Notes: generated by a model not told the origin, from the sequence alone. DNA of 64,000 nucleotides from an uncultured Parabacteroides sp. (GCA_900541965.1 UQLN01000002.1:62001-126000), one strand, 5' to 3'. Shown: positions 44,760 to 53,906, numbered from the stretch's first letter. Numbers and translations: made by a program.

Positions 44760-45364
44760 TATTTTTTTCCGTACAACACCGGATTCAATGCCGGGTCATT
44801 ATACATCTTCATTTGCTTATACACCTTCATATATTTACGGCCGGCTTCAATATCAGCCAATAACTGATTGAGAGCCGTAGAAAGATCTTTTCTTTGTTCC
44901 AGCAAAACAGCCAGTTTCTCTTCACAGCGAGCCTTATGTTCCGCATCGGCATCCGGACGGTTCACTTCCTGCTGCATATGATATATTTTCAGAATCAGGA
45001 TTGAAAGACGGTCTACCGCCCAAGCTGGACTTTCAGTGTTGATGGTCGCCTCCGGCAAGACTTTTGCCTCTTTGTACTTATCCAGAAAGAAACTATCTAT
45101 CAATTCCACCAAATCCGTACGGTCCTGATTGGATTTGTCGATACGCCGCTTGATAGCCACTGCCTCAACCGGATCAATGGCTGGATTACGGATAATATCC
45201 TCCAGATGCCATTGCACGGCATCAATCCAATTCTTCAGGTAAAGATAAAACTCGATGCTCTTTACCTCATACGGGTTGTGTATGGTTGCATCCACATGGT
45301 CGGTTACATGATAAGCATTTGTAGCCTGTTCAAATACATGGATACATTTTTCACTGAAATTCAT
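44759..45364 (-). CDS. DUF4254 protein
   Basis: 201 residues, mostly helical, no signal peptide or membrane span. Matches the DUF4254 family by IHNPYEVKSIEFYLYLKNWIDAVQWHLEDIIRNP, RRIDKSNQDRTDLVELID and WAVDRLSILILKIYHM. The family sits almost always beside GT9 enzymes in Bacteroidetes, as here, and is assumed to serve core LOS assembly, but no activity is known. First gene of the three-gene operon. Confidence 0.88.
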   Translation of the reverse strand: MNFSEKCIHVFEQATNAYHVTDHVDATIHNPYEVKSIEFYLYLKNWIDAVQWHLEDIIRNPAIDPVEAVAIKRRIDKSNQDRTDLVELIDSFFLDKYKEAKVLPEATINTESPAWAVDRLSILILKIYHMQQEVNRPDADAEHKARCEEKLAVLLEQRKDLSTALNQLLADIEAGRKYMKVYKQMKMYNDPALNPVLYGKK

Positions 45365-45396
45365 ATGCTTCTGTTTTTCTTTATAATACTATTGTA

Positions 45397-45404
45397 CAAA
45401 GATA
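45397..45404 (-). promoter_or_regulatory. -7 element of DUF4254-GT9-kinase operon
   Basis: Minus strand TATCTTTG fits TAnnTTTG, 33 bases before the DUF4254 start at 45364. Confidence 0.55.
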
Positions 45405-45414
45405 ACAAGATTTT

Positions 45415-46098
45415 TTATCCTTTCAGCATATATCCTTTTTTTGTAAGAGATGCAATCTCCACGGACGAATCATTCTTTAAAGCCCTCCTCAGGTAAGTTA
45501 TCTGTACATTCAGGGCAAGCGAATTGGCATACGACGCATACCCCCACACGGCATTCAGGATTACTTCACGGGGGACTGCCGTATTCAGATTGCTTACCAA
45601 AAGACGAAGAATATCCGCCTGACGGGAAGTAACCAGCGTTTTACTGTTGCCTGTACGTATTTCATTGGTTGCATAGTTGAACACCGTATTTCCGAAAGAA
45701 TACATCTCTTCTTCCGTTTCTACCGGAAACAGCTGTTCAAAACGTTCCCGGATACGTGCCAGCAACTCTTCCGGATAAAATGGTTTTGCCAGATAATCAT
45801 TTCCTTTCAGGCTAAAACCTTTCAAACGGTCGTTCTTATCGGAACGGTCCGACAAGAAAAAAATCAGGACATGGCGGTCCCGTTCCCGTATCTTTTCGGC
45901 CACCTCGAACCCATTCAACCCGGGCATATTAATATCCAGCAAAACAAGGTCCGGTTTGACTACTGGAAATTGTTCCAAAGCCATCGTGCCATTTCCTGTA
46001 TAAGCCACCTCATACCCTTCCTTTTCCAGAAACTTTTTCAGAAGAAGGGAATACTTCAGGTCATCATCCGCAAATAATATTTTTAATGGAGTTGCCAT
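45415..46098 (-). CDS. OmpR-type response regulator
   Basis: 227 residues from ATG 46098 (MATPLKILFADDD). Receiver domain with phospho-acceptor Asp in LVLLDINMPGLNG, LSDRS and the conserved Lys in DYLAKPF. Winged-helix DNA-binding domain at the C-terminus (SRQADILRLLVSNLNTAVPREVIL, ANSLALNVQITYLRRALK). Pairs with the kinase gene 51 bases upstream. The frame extends to 46137 but the extra residues (MVLTGYKNKIRKE) are not part of a receiver domain. Confidence 0.93.
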   Translation of the reverse strand: MATPLKILFADDDLKYSLLLKKFLEKEGYEVAYTGNGTMALEQFPVVKPDLVLLDINMPGLNGFEVAEKIRERDRHVLIFFLSDRSDKNDRLKGFSLKGNDYLAKPFYPEELLARIRERFEQLFPVETEEEMYSFGNTVFNYATNEIRTGNSKTLVTSRQADILRLLVSNLNTAVPREVILNAVWGYASYANSLALNVQITYLRRALKNDSSVEIASLTKKGYMLKG

Positions 46099-46149
46099 CT
46101 CTTTCCTGATTTTATTTTTATAGCCTGTTAAAACCATTTTTTCAATTTT

Positions 46150-47556
46150 TTACTGGGGAATCGTTACAATCACTTTTGTTCCCTCCCCGGTCCTACTTTG
46201 CAAAACAACTGTGCCATGATGCGCTTCTACAATCTGCCGGACATAACTCAGGCCTAACCCAAGTCCCGGTATCTGTTTCCCGGACAGACTGGCGGAGCGG
46301 TAAAACTTATCAAAAACTTTCTGCTGTTCATTCTGAGGAATACCGAAACCATTATCTTCAACCGACAGTTCAAAGCCTTTCTCCTTCCACAGCACAACGA
46401 TACGGATATCCACTTCCGGTCCGGAATACTTAATCGCATTTTCCACCAAGTTACAAAGGACATTTGCCATATGTACCGGGTCCGCTGTAATACAAGGTAA
46501 ATCCGGCGGGAATGCCATAGAAAAAGAAACCTGCTTCCCCGGCGGCAACTGAATAAAACGTAAAACCTTCTCTACCAGCTCCTGCAAATTAAATGAAGAA
46601 ACGTTCAACGGAGTATTACCTCCATCCGCACATACCATATCTTTCAACTTGCTTAAATAGGCAGAGAGGTTACCCAGTTCAAACAGAGCATCCCGGGTGA
46701 CCTCCGAACAAGCCTTTCCATCCATACGCATCTCTTTATCGTTCAAAAACGCTATACACATCTTCAATGCCTGCACCGGACGGCGAAGTTCGTGTATCAT
46801 TGTATGGACAAAGCTTTCACGCATCTCTCCGATTCGTTTCTGCTTCAGAATCGTCCGTATCTGGAACCATAAACAGAAAACAAGCAATAATATCAAGAAA
46901 AGGCTCAATCCCAACTGGCCTCCCATACGGACAAGAAGCGGATGAAAAGGAAGGGACACAGTCAATAAGATTCCCTTTTTATCAAAAGGAGCATACATAT
47001 ACTTCACAATCAGGGAAGAAGATAAAAGCCCATCCTTCTGCAATTGCCAGGAAGAAACAGGGCTTAGTGTATCTTTCTCACTCAGAGGCAAACGGCAGAA
47101 TGTATATCCGGGCAAACGAACTGCCAGCAGGCTATCCAACCGTTCTCCGGAAAAAGGGACAAAATGGTTCACCACCGAACGTTCCACTCCCGACAACAAA
47201 CTATCTTCCGACATAAAGGGGTCGAATTTCAGATTCAAATCGGATACCTGCCTGGTTGCCGTATCTTTTAGCATAAATTGAAATCCGGCAGAACTGCGGG
47301 AAGAACGTTCTTTATCGGAAAACGCCTTGTGTTCCACATTCCGGTCGAGAATATAGGTTACTTTCGTACCCAATGCCACCCGCCGCCGTATCCCGAATTC
47401 ATCATTCCCTATTTCCTTTACTTTTTCAGCCACACGTTCCCCATACCGCAGCATCTCATATCCGAACTGGTTATACAACCAATATCCTTGTACCCCTATC
47501 GCAGCCAATGCAGCCAGCAAAGACAATAAGTAGATGAACCGTATTCGTTTTTCCAT
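46150..47556 (-). CDS. Membrane sensor histidine kinase
   Basis: 468 residues. Two membrane spans (about 8-27 and 217-235) enclose a periplasmic sensor of about 190 residues with no recognised fold. H-box SFVHTMIHELRRPVQALKM has the phospho-accepting His; Arg-Arg-Pro replaces the more usual Lys-Thr-Pro. ATPase motifs: N-box LVENAIKYS, G1 VEDNGFGIP, G2 GLGLGLSYV. No HAMP domain. First gene of the operon with the OmpR-type regulator, and divergent from the GLPGLI gene. Confidence 0.92.
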   Translation of the reverse strand: MEKRIRFIYLLSLLAALAAIGVQGYWLYNQFGYEMLRYGERVAEKVKEIGNDEFGIRRRVALGTKVTYILDRNVEHKAFSDKERSSRSSAGFQFMLKDTATRQVSDLNLKFDPFMSEDSLLSGVERSVVNHFVPFSGERLDSLLAVRLPGYTFCRLPLSEKDTLSPVSSWQLQKDGLLSSSLIVKYMYAPFDKKGILLTVSLPFHPLLVRMGGQLGLSLFLILLLVFCLWFQIRTILKQKRIGEMRESFVHTMIHELRRPVQALKMCIAFLNDKEMRMDGKACSEVTRDALFELGNLSAYLSKLKDMVCADGGNTPLNVSSFNLQELVEKVLRFIQLPPGKQVSFSMAFPPDLPCITADPVHMANVLCNLVENAIKYSGPEVDIRIVVLWKEKGFELSVEDNGFGIPQNEQQKVFDKFYRSASLSGKQIPGLGLGLSYVRQIVEAHHGTVVLQSRTGEGTKVIVTIPQ

Positions 47557-47573
47557 CCGTCTCTTTTTTCAGA

Positions 47574-47581
47574 CAAAGTTA
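47574..47581 (-). promoter_or_regulatory. -7 element of the kinase-regulator operon
   Basis: Minus strand TAACTTTG fits TAnnTTTG, 18 bases before the kinase start at 47556. Confidence 0.55.
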
Positions 47582-47678
47582 AAAAGGTTCTTTTTCTACC
47601 GGAATAATAAAACAGTAATATTTGGCTGTCGTAATATTTCAGTAATAACTTTTTTCCTTCCACATCTTTCCTGCCCGG

Positions 47679-47686
47679 TATATTTG
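47679..47686 (+). promoter_or_regulatory. -7 element of the GLPGLI gene
   Basis: TATATTTG fits TAnnTTTG, 29 bases before the ATG at 47715. The 47557-47714 gap is a divergent promoter region. Confidence 0.6.
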
Positions 47687-47714
47687 CAGCAAAGAACTAT
47701 AAAACAGAACCGAT

Positions 47715-48572
47715 ATGAAACGACTGGCATTCACTACATTCTTTTTCCTGTGTACGCTTTCGGCAATTGCACAGTTAAACATCCGTGTGTACAACCTCAA
47801 CGAAGTACTCGAAGCCAAGCCGATAGACAAACTATTGTTTACCGTGCAATACCAAACTTCTTTTGTCAGCGATACCTTAACTCCTGAAAACCGGATAGAA
47901 GAAGCGATGATGCTGAAAGTCGGCACTAAAAGTTCCGTCTATTACAGTTACTCCCTTTTCCATATGGACTCGCTGGTGGAGGCAGACAAGGCAGCAGGCG
48001 CTTCACAAGAAGTCATCTCCGAACATTTAAAACAGGGAGGAGGCACTATCAATTACCGGATATACAAGAATTATCCTGCCGGAAAAACAACGCTGCTCGA
48101 CCAACTCGCTGTAAGCCGTTTCCTTTGCGAAGAACCGACAGAACTTCCCGAATGGACTTTATTACCCGATACCACGACCCTCCTTTCCTATTCTTGCAGG
48201 AAAGCCACCTGCCATTTCCGGGGAAGAGAGTATGAAGCATGGTACACCACAGAGATACCTCGAAGCGAAGGTCCCTGGAAACTGCAAGGACTACCCGGCT
48301 TGATATTGAAAGCCTCCGACAGCCAGAAGCATTATACCTTTACCTGTTCCGGCATAGAAAAAAGCCATAAAGAAGAAATGATACAATTCACCGGATCCGG
48401 ATATGAACCTGTCTCGCGGAAAGATTTACAAAAAATATATAAGCGTTATGCTGCCGACCCCATAGGTTATCTGGCTGAAACATCCCCCGGCATGAAAGTG
48501 ACGGTAACCGGAGAAGACGGACAACCTTACCACCCGAAAAATATGCCTTATAATCCGATTGAACGGGAATAA
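47715..48572 (+). CDS. GLPGLI-family secreted protein
   Basis: 285 residues. Signal peptide MKRLAFTTFFFLCTLSAIAQ. The family-defining motif appears in WKLQGLPGLILKASDSQ near residue 190-206, preceded by REYEAWYTTEIPRSEGP. The C-terminus ends NMPYNPIERE. GLPGLI proteins are periplasmic or secreted Bacteroidetes proteins of unknown activity, typically upstream of a TonB-type outer-membrane protein, as here. Confidence 0.92.
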   Translation: MKRLAFTTFFFLCTLSAIAQLNIRVYNLNEVLEAKPIDKLLFTVQYQTSFVSDTLTPENRIEEAMMLKVGTKSSVYYSYSLFHMDSLVEADKAAGASQEVISEHLKQGGGTINYRIYKNYPAGKTTLLDQLAVSRFLCEEPTELPEWTLLPDTTTLLSYSCRKATCHFRGREYEAWYTTEIPRSEGPWKLQGLPGLILKASDSQKHYTFTCSGIEKSHKEEMIQFTGSGYEPVSRKDLQKIYKRYAADPIGYLAETSPGMKVTVTGEDGQPYHPKNMPYNPIERE

Positions 48573-48596
48573 ACCTTTATCTGATTAAAAAAGGAT

Positions 48597-48628
48597 ACAG
48601 TTCCAAAACTGTTTCAAGATTTGAAACA
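48597..48628. repeat. Two overlapping inverted repeats between GLPGLI and TonB-type genes
   Basis: ACAGTT-CCAA-AACTGT (48597-48612) and TGTTTCAA-GAT-TTGAAACA (48610-48628) share three bases, so on RNA only one hairpin can form at a time. They sit 59 bases before the next start codon. Could be an operator, a processing site or a weak attenuator. Confidence 0.6.
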
Positions 48629-48686
48629 AAAAGTATCAAGGCATGAAACTCGCAAAAGGATCACATACCATTTACACAATCATACA

Positions 48687-51179
48687 ATGAAACGATTGCT
48701 ACTCTCTTATATGCTTTGTTTTATCGCCTTTCATCTCCAAGCACAAATACGAATAAAAGGGATCGTTACAGATACAGAAAAAAATATACCTGTCGATGCC
48801 GCCACAGTACAATTATTAAAAACCGGCAACGGATTGCCTCTTAATTATACGCTGACAGACAGCGAAGGGCATTTCGTTCTTCCTGCTACATACATCGATG
48901 ATTCGCTGACAGTCCGCGTCTCCTCACTGGGATACCGCACGATGGAGCAGCCGGTATCTTCCGGGAAAGAATTGCACTTCCGCTTATCCCCCGAAGTTTT
49001 CAGCCTGAAAGAAGTGGAGATTCGTCCCGGCAGAGTATACGGAAGGCGGGATACTATCAATTACGATATTTCCCGCTTCATATCCCCCAAAGACGAATCC
49101 ATAAAAGATGTACTAAAACGATTGCCGGGCATCCAGGTAGATGATGCCGGAAAGATTTCATATAATGGAAAGGATATTAGTCGTTTTTATGTGGAAGGTA
49201 TGGACCTGACGGACGGGCGGTACGGACAAATCAGCAATAACCTGCAAGCTGATGCGGTAGAGACTGTACAAGTCTTGGAAAACCATCAACCGATACGTAT
49301 CCTCAACAAAAAAGTATCTACGGAAGACATAGCCCTCAATCTAAAACTAAAACCTCAGTTCCGCGACCGCTGGCTGGTTAGTCTCGAAGGAGGAATAGGA
49401 GCCTCCCCGCTGCTCTGGTCCGGTACGCTGAATGCCATGCAACTAAGCCGCAAAAGCCAGTCAGCCTATTTTTACAAAGGAAACAATACAGGAAAAGATA
49501 TAACAGAAGAACAAACGCTTTTTCAAACATCGGAAACAGAAAAAAAGAACGGTCCTCAACTCCCTTCCTTCCTTGAACAAATATCCTTGAATACACCCTT
49601 GAAAAAGGAACGGTCTTTATTCAACGAAGTGCATACACTGTCTGCCAACCGTTTATATAAACTGAACGAAACGACCCAACTGCGGTTGAATGCAAACTAT
49701 ATGCACGATTTACAAAGCCAGGAAAGAGGCAATATTTCCCGTTATTACCAGACAAAGGATACGCTTACTCTGGAAGAACAAAACAATACCCATATCCGGA
49801 GCGACCGTGCCGAATTTACGGCAAACCTTGAAAATAACACCGAAGAACATTTCCTGACAAACCATTTCGATTTGTCAGGAAACTGGGAGAACGGTTTATC
49901 CTGCATCTTAAGCGACCGGGAAATCATCCAACGGATACAAACACCGGACCTTGAAATAAAGAATCACCTGCAATGCCTTTGGACTCATAATAAATATACC
50001 CTGGAAGTTCGTTCGCTCATCCGCTACCACAGCCGCCCGGCACAGATCAGGATAGATAACTATACCAACCAAATGGACTTTCGCCAACTGTATGCGGACC
50101 ACTCTTTCTCTTTTCTTCGGAAGAAGGGTACATGGACACAACGGTATACGGCAGAAGTTACCGGAGATATAAACAACCTGCATAACGGGATGGGTGTATC
50201 GGCAATCCCCAACTACCAGTGGAATCTGCCTAAATGGAATATTTCACTGAACCTTCCGTTCCGGTGGACTACTGTCCCAGAGGCAGGTTTCTCACATCCG
50301 GCACTTAGTCCCTCCTTATATATTAATTATAAAGTGAATTATGCCTGGCGTTTTTCCGCCCGTGCCGGATATAAGGAATCATATGGGGACATTACGAATC
50401 TATATGCCTCTCCTTACCGCACCAGTTTCCGGAACCGGATAGTAAGCAATGGCATATTGCCGGTAGAGCGTAAACAATCGTACGCTTTGTATGGTGAATA
50501 TAAAAGTACGGTGCGCGAATTCTTTCTGACCCTTTCCCTGAATCATTCCCGTAACTGGTCAAACCGGATTTACGAACAACAGATTGAAGGGGATATCGTG
50601 TCACTTATCTCCCATCCGGAAGAAAACGATTCCTATGCCTGGTCCATCAACGGCACTCTCTCAAAAGGTTTTTACGACTGGGGCCTGAAACTTTCTCTTT
50701 CCTACCTGCTTGGACGAAATGAAGCCGAACAACTCAGCAATGGCGCACGCCTGCCCTTCCGTTCGGATTATATGCAATATGAACCGAAAATCATCTGGAC
50801 TCCGACACGGTTATTGGAAATCGGCTACCAGTCCACCATCTATTACGGTGGCTCCCGCATCGGGAGTGAAACCCGCCTCAGCCCTCTGCTAAACGTGATA
50901 CAGAAATTACAGATAGCTTACGAACTGTCACCGGTGGAACTCCGCCTTTCCATCGACCATTATCACAACGACATCAGCCGGGATAATGCAGTAGATGCAT
51001 TTTTTGCAAACATTGCCCTCTGTTGGAAAACAGGCAAATGGCAACTGGCCGCCGATGCAACCAACCTGCTCAACAAAAAAGAATACCGGTACACGCAATA
51101 TGCAGCTACGGCAAGCTACACCTCATGGGTGAATATCCGCCCGAGAGAATTTCTGTTAAAGGTGAAATATAAGTTCTAA
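48687..51179 (+). CDS. TonB-dependent receptor-like outer-membrane protein with carboxypeptidase-regulatory domain
   Basis: 830 residues from ATG 48687. Signal peptide MKRLLLSYMLCFIAFHLQAQ, then a CarboxypepD_reg-like beta-sandwich (IRIKGIVTDTEKNIPVDAATVQLLK... to about residue 95), a plug domain (VLKRLPGIQVDDAGKISYNGKDISRFYVEG) and a large beta-barrel ending FLLKVKYKF. This is the 'outer membrane beta-barrel' type that pairs with GLPGLI proteins. It has no SusD partner, so it is unlikely to be a SusCD glycan importer. Substrate may be a peptide or metal complex, but this is a guess. A frame start at 48621 is rejected for lack of a signal sequence at its N-terminus. Confidence 0.9.
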   Translation: MKRLLLSYMLCFIAFHLQAQIRIKGIVTDTEKNIPVDAATVQLLKTGNGLPLNYTLTDSEGHFVLPATYIDDSLTVRVSSLGYRTMEQPVSSGKELHFRLSPEVFSLKEVEIRPGRVYGRRDTINYDISRFISPKDESIKDVLKRLPGIQVDDAGKISYNGKDISRFYVEGMDLTDGRYGQISNNLQADAVETVQVLENHQPIRILNKKVSTEDIALNLKLKPQFRDRWLVSLEGGIGASPLLWSGTLNAMQLSRKSQSAYFYKGNNTGKDITEEQTLFQTSETEKKNGPQLPSFLEQISLNTPLKKERSLFNEVHTLSANRLYKLNETTQLRLNANYMHDLQSQERGNISRYYQTKDTLTLEEQNNTHIRSDRAEFTANLENNTEEHFLTNHFDLSGNWENGLSCILSDREIIQRIQTPDLEIKNHLQCLWTHNKYTLEVRSLIRYHSRPAQIRIDNYTNQMDFRQLYADHSFSFLRKKGTWTQRYTAEVTGDINNLHNGMGVSAIPNYQWNLPKWNISLNLPFRWTTVPEAGFSHPALSPSLYINYKVNYAWRFSARAGYKESYGDITNLYASPYRTSFRNRIVSNGILPVERKQSYALYGEYKSTVREFFLTLSLNHSRNWSNRIYEQQIEGDIVSLISHPEENDSYAWSINGTLSKGFYDWGLKLSLSYLLGRNEAEQLSNGARLPFRSDYMQYEPKIIWTPTRLLEIGYQSTIYYGGSRIGSETRLSPLLNVIQKLQIAYELSPVELRLSIDHYHNDISRDNAVDAFFANIALCWKTGKWQLAADATNLLNKKEYRYTQYAATASYTSWVNIRPREFLLKVKYKF

Positions 51180-51200
51180 CAAAATACACATAAAATATCC

Positions 51201-52151
51201 TTAACGGGCAAAAGGGTCCCTTCCTATTTCTTTTAAATAATATCTCCTGACTGCAGCTATTTGTTTATCATTAAACCCTTCACCATCATTTATATCTGTG
51301 AGGCGGACATTATTCAAATAAACAATTGGTAAAAATATCCATCTCTTTTGTGTATAAACGACCGGAGTATATTGCAAACATGCCATAGCATATAACCAGA
51401 GATCATCAGCAAGAGGAGTTAAGTGAAGAGCTAGCTCGATTTTCAGAACATCCGGATGTAAAGAACCTGGAGGATAAAGGACTCCTCCAAATCCAACCTG
51501 AGATATAAAACAATGCTCCGAAGAATCTACTTTATAACAATAACATCCGGGCCAGGTTTCATAAGAAAGCAACTTATTTTTATAATAACCTGGAATGACA
51601 GCATAATTGGCGCAAATACAAGATGGATTTTTCAGATGGGTCTGATACAGCAAAGTGATTATTTCCGAACTATACATAATATCATCATCAATTGTAATAA
51701 TAATATCGTCCGGATATTCTTGCATCGCATAGTAATACTTTTTATGCGAACGGATATCGCCACTGCACAATCGTATCTGCAACCCTCTGTCTTGCAAACG
51801 TAATAAAGAAACAGGAAGAATCTCAATAGAAGCAAATTGCTCTCTGGAAAGCCAGAGAATGATCATATCCGGCCTCATTTGCTGTCTTAATATCGACTCC
51901 ACAACCAACCACACTTTATGAATACGTTTAGGAAATGAAGTAAACGAAATAATTACCCGTCCCCGCGTTCGAGTTGTCTCAAGCAAGCTATAAGCAGGAT
52001 TATTTTGTGTACAACGAAAATATACAGGTAAAATCAGATTCGCTATTATTCTAACAATATTACGCAATAGGGAATAATACCGGACCTTCTCTAATAGCCC
52101 ACTACGATTTTTAATCAGTGAATACAAGTTGTCAAAATAGTCTATCAACAT
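51201..52151 (-). CDS. Putative GT-A glycosyltransferase (tandem paralog B)
   Basis: 316 residues from ATG 52151. Shares with its upstream neighbour the block ISFTSFPKRI, KVWxVVESILRQ, PDMIILWLSR, DIRSHKKYYYAMQEYPDD, ITIDDD (metal-binding DDD) and the C-terminal NDKQIxAxRxYY...DPFA. The frame opens at 52175, but the start MLIDYFDNLY aligns with MIDFFDRLY of the paralog and leaves a 1-base gap. No assigned CAZy family recognised. Last gene of the UpxY-led operon, and convergent with the outer-membrane protein gene. Confidence 0.82.
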   Translation of the reverse strand: MLIDYFDNLYSLIKNRSGLLEKVRYYSLLRNIVRIIANLILPVYFRCTQNNPAYSLLETTRTRGRVIISFTSFPKRIHKVWLVVESILRQQMRPDMIILWLSREQFASIEILPVSLLRLQDRGLQIRLCSGDIRSHKKYYYAMQEYPDDIIITIDDDIMYSSEIITLLYQTHLKNPSCICANYAVIPGYYKNKLLSYETWPGCYCYKVDSSEHCFISQVGFGGVLYPPGSLHPDVLKIELALHLTPLADDLWLYAMACLQYTPVVYTQKRWIFLPIVYLNNVRLTDINDGEGFNDKQIAAVRRYYLKEIGRDPFAR

Positions 52152-52152
52152 A

Positions 52153-53103
52153 TCAATCGATGGCAAATTCAGCAAACGGATCTATGCCCAATTTATCCAT
52201 ATAGTAAGTTCGTATAGCATCAATTTGTTTATCATTATAATGCAATCCGTCATTTATATCAGAAAGGGCCTCGTTGTTAGTAAAAGGTATTGCTAAATTA
52301 GTCCATCGGGTACCTGTATATATTACATGCGTATTTCGTAACCGCCCCATAGCAAACAACCACATATCGTCAGCTAAAGGTGCCAACTTTAACAAAAGCT
52401 CTAAATTCAACACATCTTCATATAAAACATTAGGCGGATAAAGGACCCCGCCTTGCCCAATCTGCGAGGACATTAAATGATTATCTGTTTCATGTCCCCA
52501 AGGCCATTCATCATACAAAGCAAGTTTATCACTCCGGAATTTTAGTACCCGGGTTAGATTGGCACAAACATCCTGTGGATATTTCAAATGAGACTGATAC
52601 AATAGTTCTATCGTGTCCGAACGATAATATACATCATCATCGATCGTGATAATCATGTCATCCGGATATTCCTGCATCGCATAATAAAACTTTTTATGCG
52701 AACGGATATCCTCCCCGTCCCTCAGTTCAATTTTAAGCCCTCTTTTTCTTTGCTCAAGTAAAGAATCAGGGAGAGTACCAATAGACGGGAATTGCTTTCG
52801 GGAAAGCCAAAGAATAATCATATCCGGCTTTTTTCGTTGTCGTAATATTGATTCTACTACCATCCAGACTTTCCCGATACGTTTAGGAAAAGATGTAAAT
52901 GAAACGATAATTCTCCCTTCATTTTTTTTTATAGGGGGCAAACAGTATGCAGGATTGTCCTGGGTTTGCCGTAAAAAAACAGGCAATAACCTATCAGAAA
53001 TCCCCAATACACACCTTTGTAAAAAAGCATAATAACGAAGTTTACAAAGATACGGATTACGTATCCGGATTCCAGCATACAGTCTATCAAAAAAATCTAT
53101 CAT
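52153..53103 (-). CDS. Putative GT-A glycosyltransferase (tandem paralog A)
   Basis: 316 residues. Near-collinear with the product of the next gene: VSFTSFPKRIGKVWMVVES, PDMIILWLSRKQF, RSHKKFYYAMQEYPDDMI, TIDDDV, SSQIGQGGVLYPPN and ALSDINDGLHYNDKQID. The conserved DDD and GGVLYPP motifs suggest both copies are active. Start overlaps the upstream GT2 stop by 4 bases (ATGA). Function inferred from fold and place in a polysaccharide operon. Confidence 0.82.
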   Translation of the reverse strand: MIDFFDRLYAGIRIRNPYLCKLRYYAFLQRCVLGISDRLLPVFLRQTQDNPAYCLPPIKKNEGRIIVSFTSFPKRIGKVWMVVESILRQRKKPDMIILWLSRKQFPSIGTLPDSLLEQRKRGLKIELRDGEDIRSHKKFYYAMQEYPDDMIITIDDDVYYRSDTIELLYQSHLKYPQDVCANLTRVLKFRSDKLALYDEWPWGHETDNHLMSSQIGQGGVLYPPNVLYEDVLNLELLLKLAPLADDMWLFAMGRLRNTHVIYTGTRWTNLAIPFTNNEALSDINDGLHYNDKQIDAIRTYYMDKLGIDPFAEFAID

Positions 53104-53906
53104 TTTACTGCACTATATCTTGTTTCACAAAAAGGTTTCTTATCCCAGAAAAAAGATAACAATTCAAATACTTTATAAAAGTATCTCAGGCTTAAAAAAA
53201 ATAGGGTTGAATATAATCCATTTTCTTTAAGAGCTTTTTGATGTTCTTTCATAATTAAAGCCAGACTATTCATACCTCTTGTACTGAGCCCACCGATACG
53301 CATCGTAACAAAGTCTATCGGCATATATACGAACTTATACTTTTTCAATACGATCAACCTTAGAAGAAACTCAAAGTCAGCCCCTATTTTGTATTGAGTA
53401 TTATATAATCCGGTACTTGTAAAACAATGTCTCTTAATATAGCAAGACGGATGTGCAGGCATAAATCCTAAACGCATTAATTCCGGTTTAAATATTTTAG
53501 AAGAATAATAACGCACACACTTCTTCAAATTTGAAGGTTCGACAAAATGAATATCTCCATATACCGCATCAGCCTGGCAAGTGGAGAGCTTATGTACAAC
53601 CTTTTCTATCACTTTATCTGATGTGAAAAAATCATCGGAATTCAAAATACCTATTACCTCACCGGTAGAACGCAATATTCCTTTATTCATTGCATCATAA
53701 ATGCCTTCATCCGGATCACTCAAACAAATCATACGTCCGCCAAACCGGGATTCATATTCTTGCACTACTTCCAGAGTTTTATCATTGCTTTTCCCATCTA
53801 CAATAATATATTCTATATTTTTATACGTTTGGTTCAGTACACTTTCTATTGTATCTCTAATAGTATGTGCACTGTTGTAGGTTACAGTTATAATACTAAT
53901 CTTCAT
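53100..53906 (-). CDS. GT2 glycosyltransferase
   Basis: 268 residues, compact GT-A fold with MKISIITVTYNSAHTIRDTIES, YIIVDGKSNDKTLE, SDPDEGIYDAMNKGILRSTG and the metal-binding ILNSDDFF. This is the WcaA-like subgroup common in colanic-acid and O-antigen clusters. Translationally coupled to the next gene by a 4-base overlap. Confidence 0.9.
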   Translation of the reverse strand: MKISIITVTYNSAHTIRDTIESVLNQTYKNIEYIIVDGKSNDKTLEVVQEYESRFGGRMICLSDPDEGIYDAMNKGILRSTGEVIGILNSDDFFTSDKVIEKVVHKLSTCQADAVYGDIHFVEPSNLKKCVRYYSSKIFKPELMRLGFMPAHPSCYIKRHCFTSTGLYNTQYKIGADFEFLLRLIVLKKYKFVYMPIDFVTMRIGGLSTRGMNSLALIMKEHQKALKENGLYSTLFFLSLRYFYKVFELLSFFWDKKPFCETRYSAVK

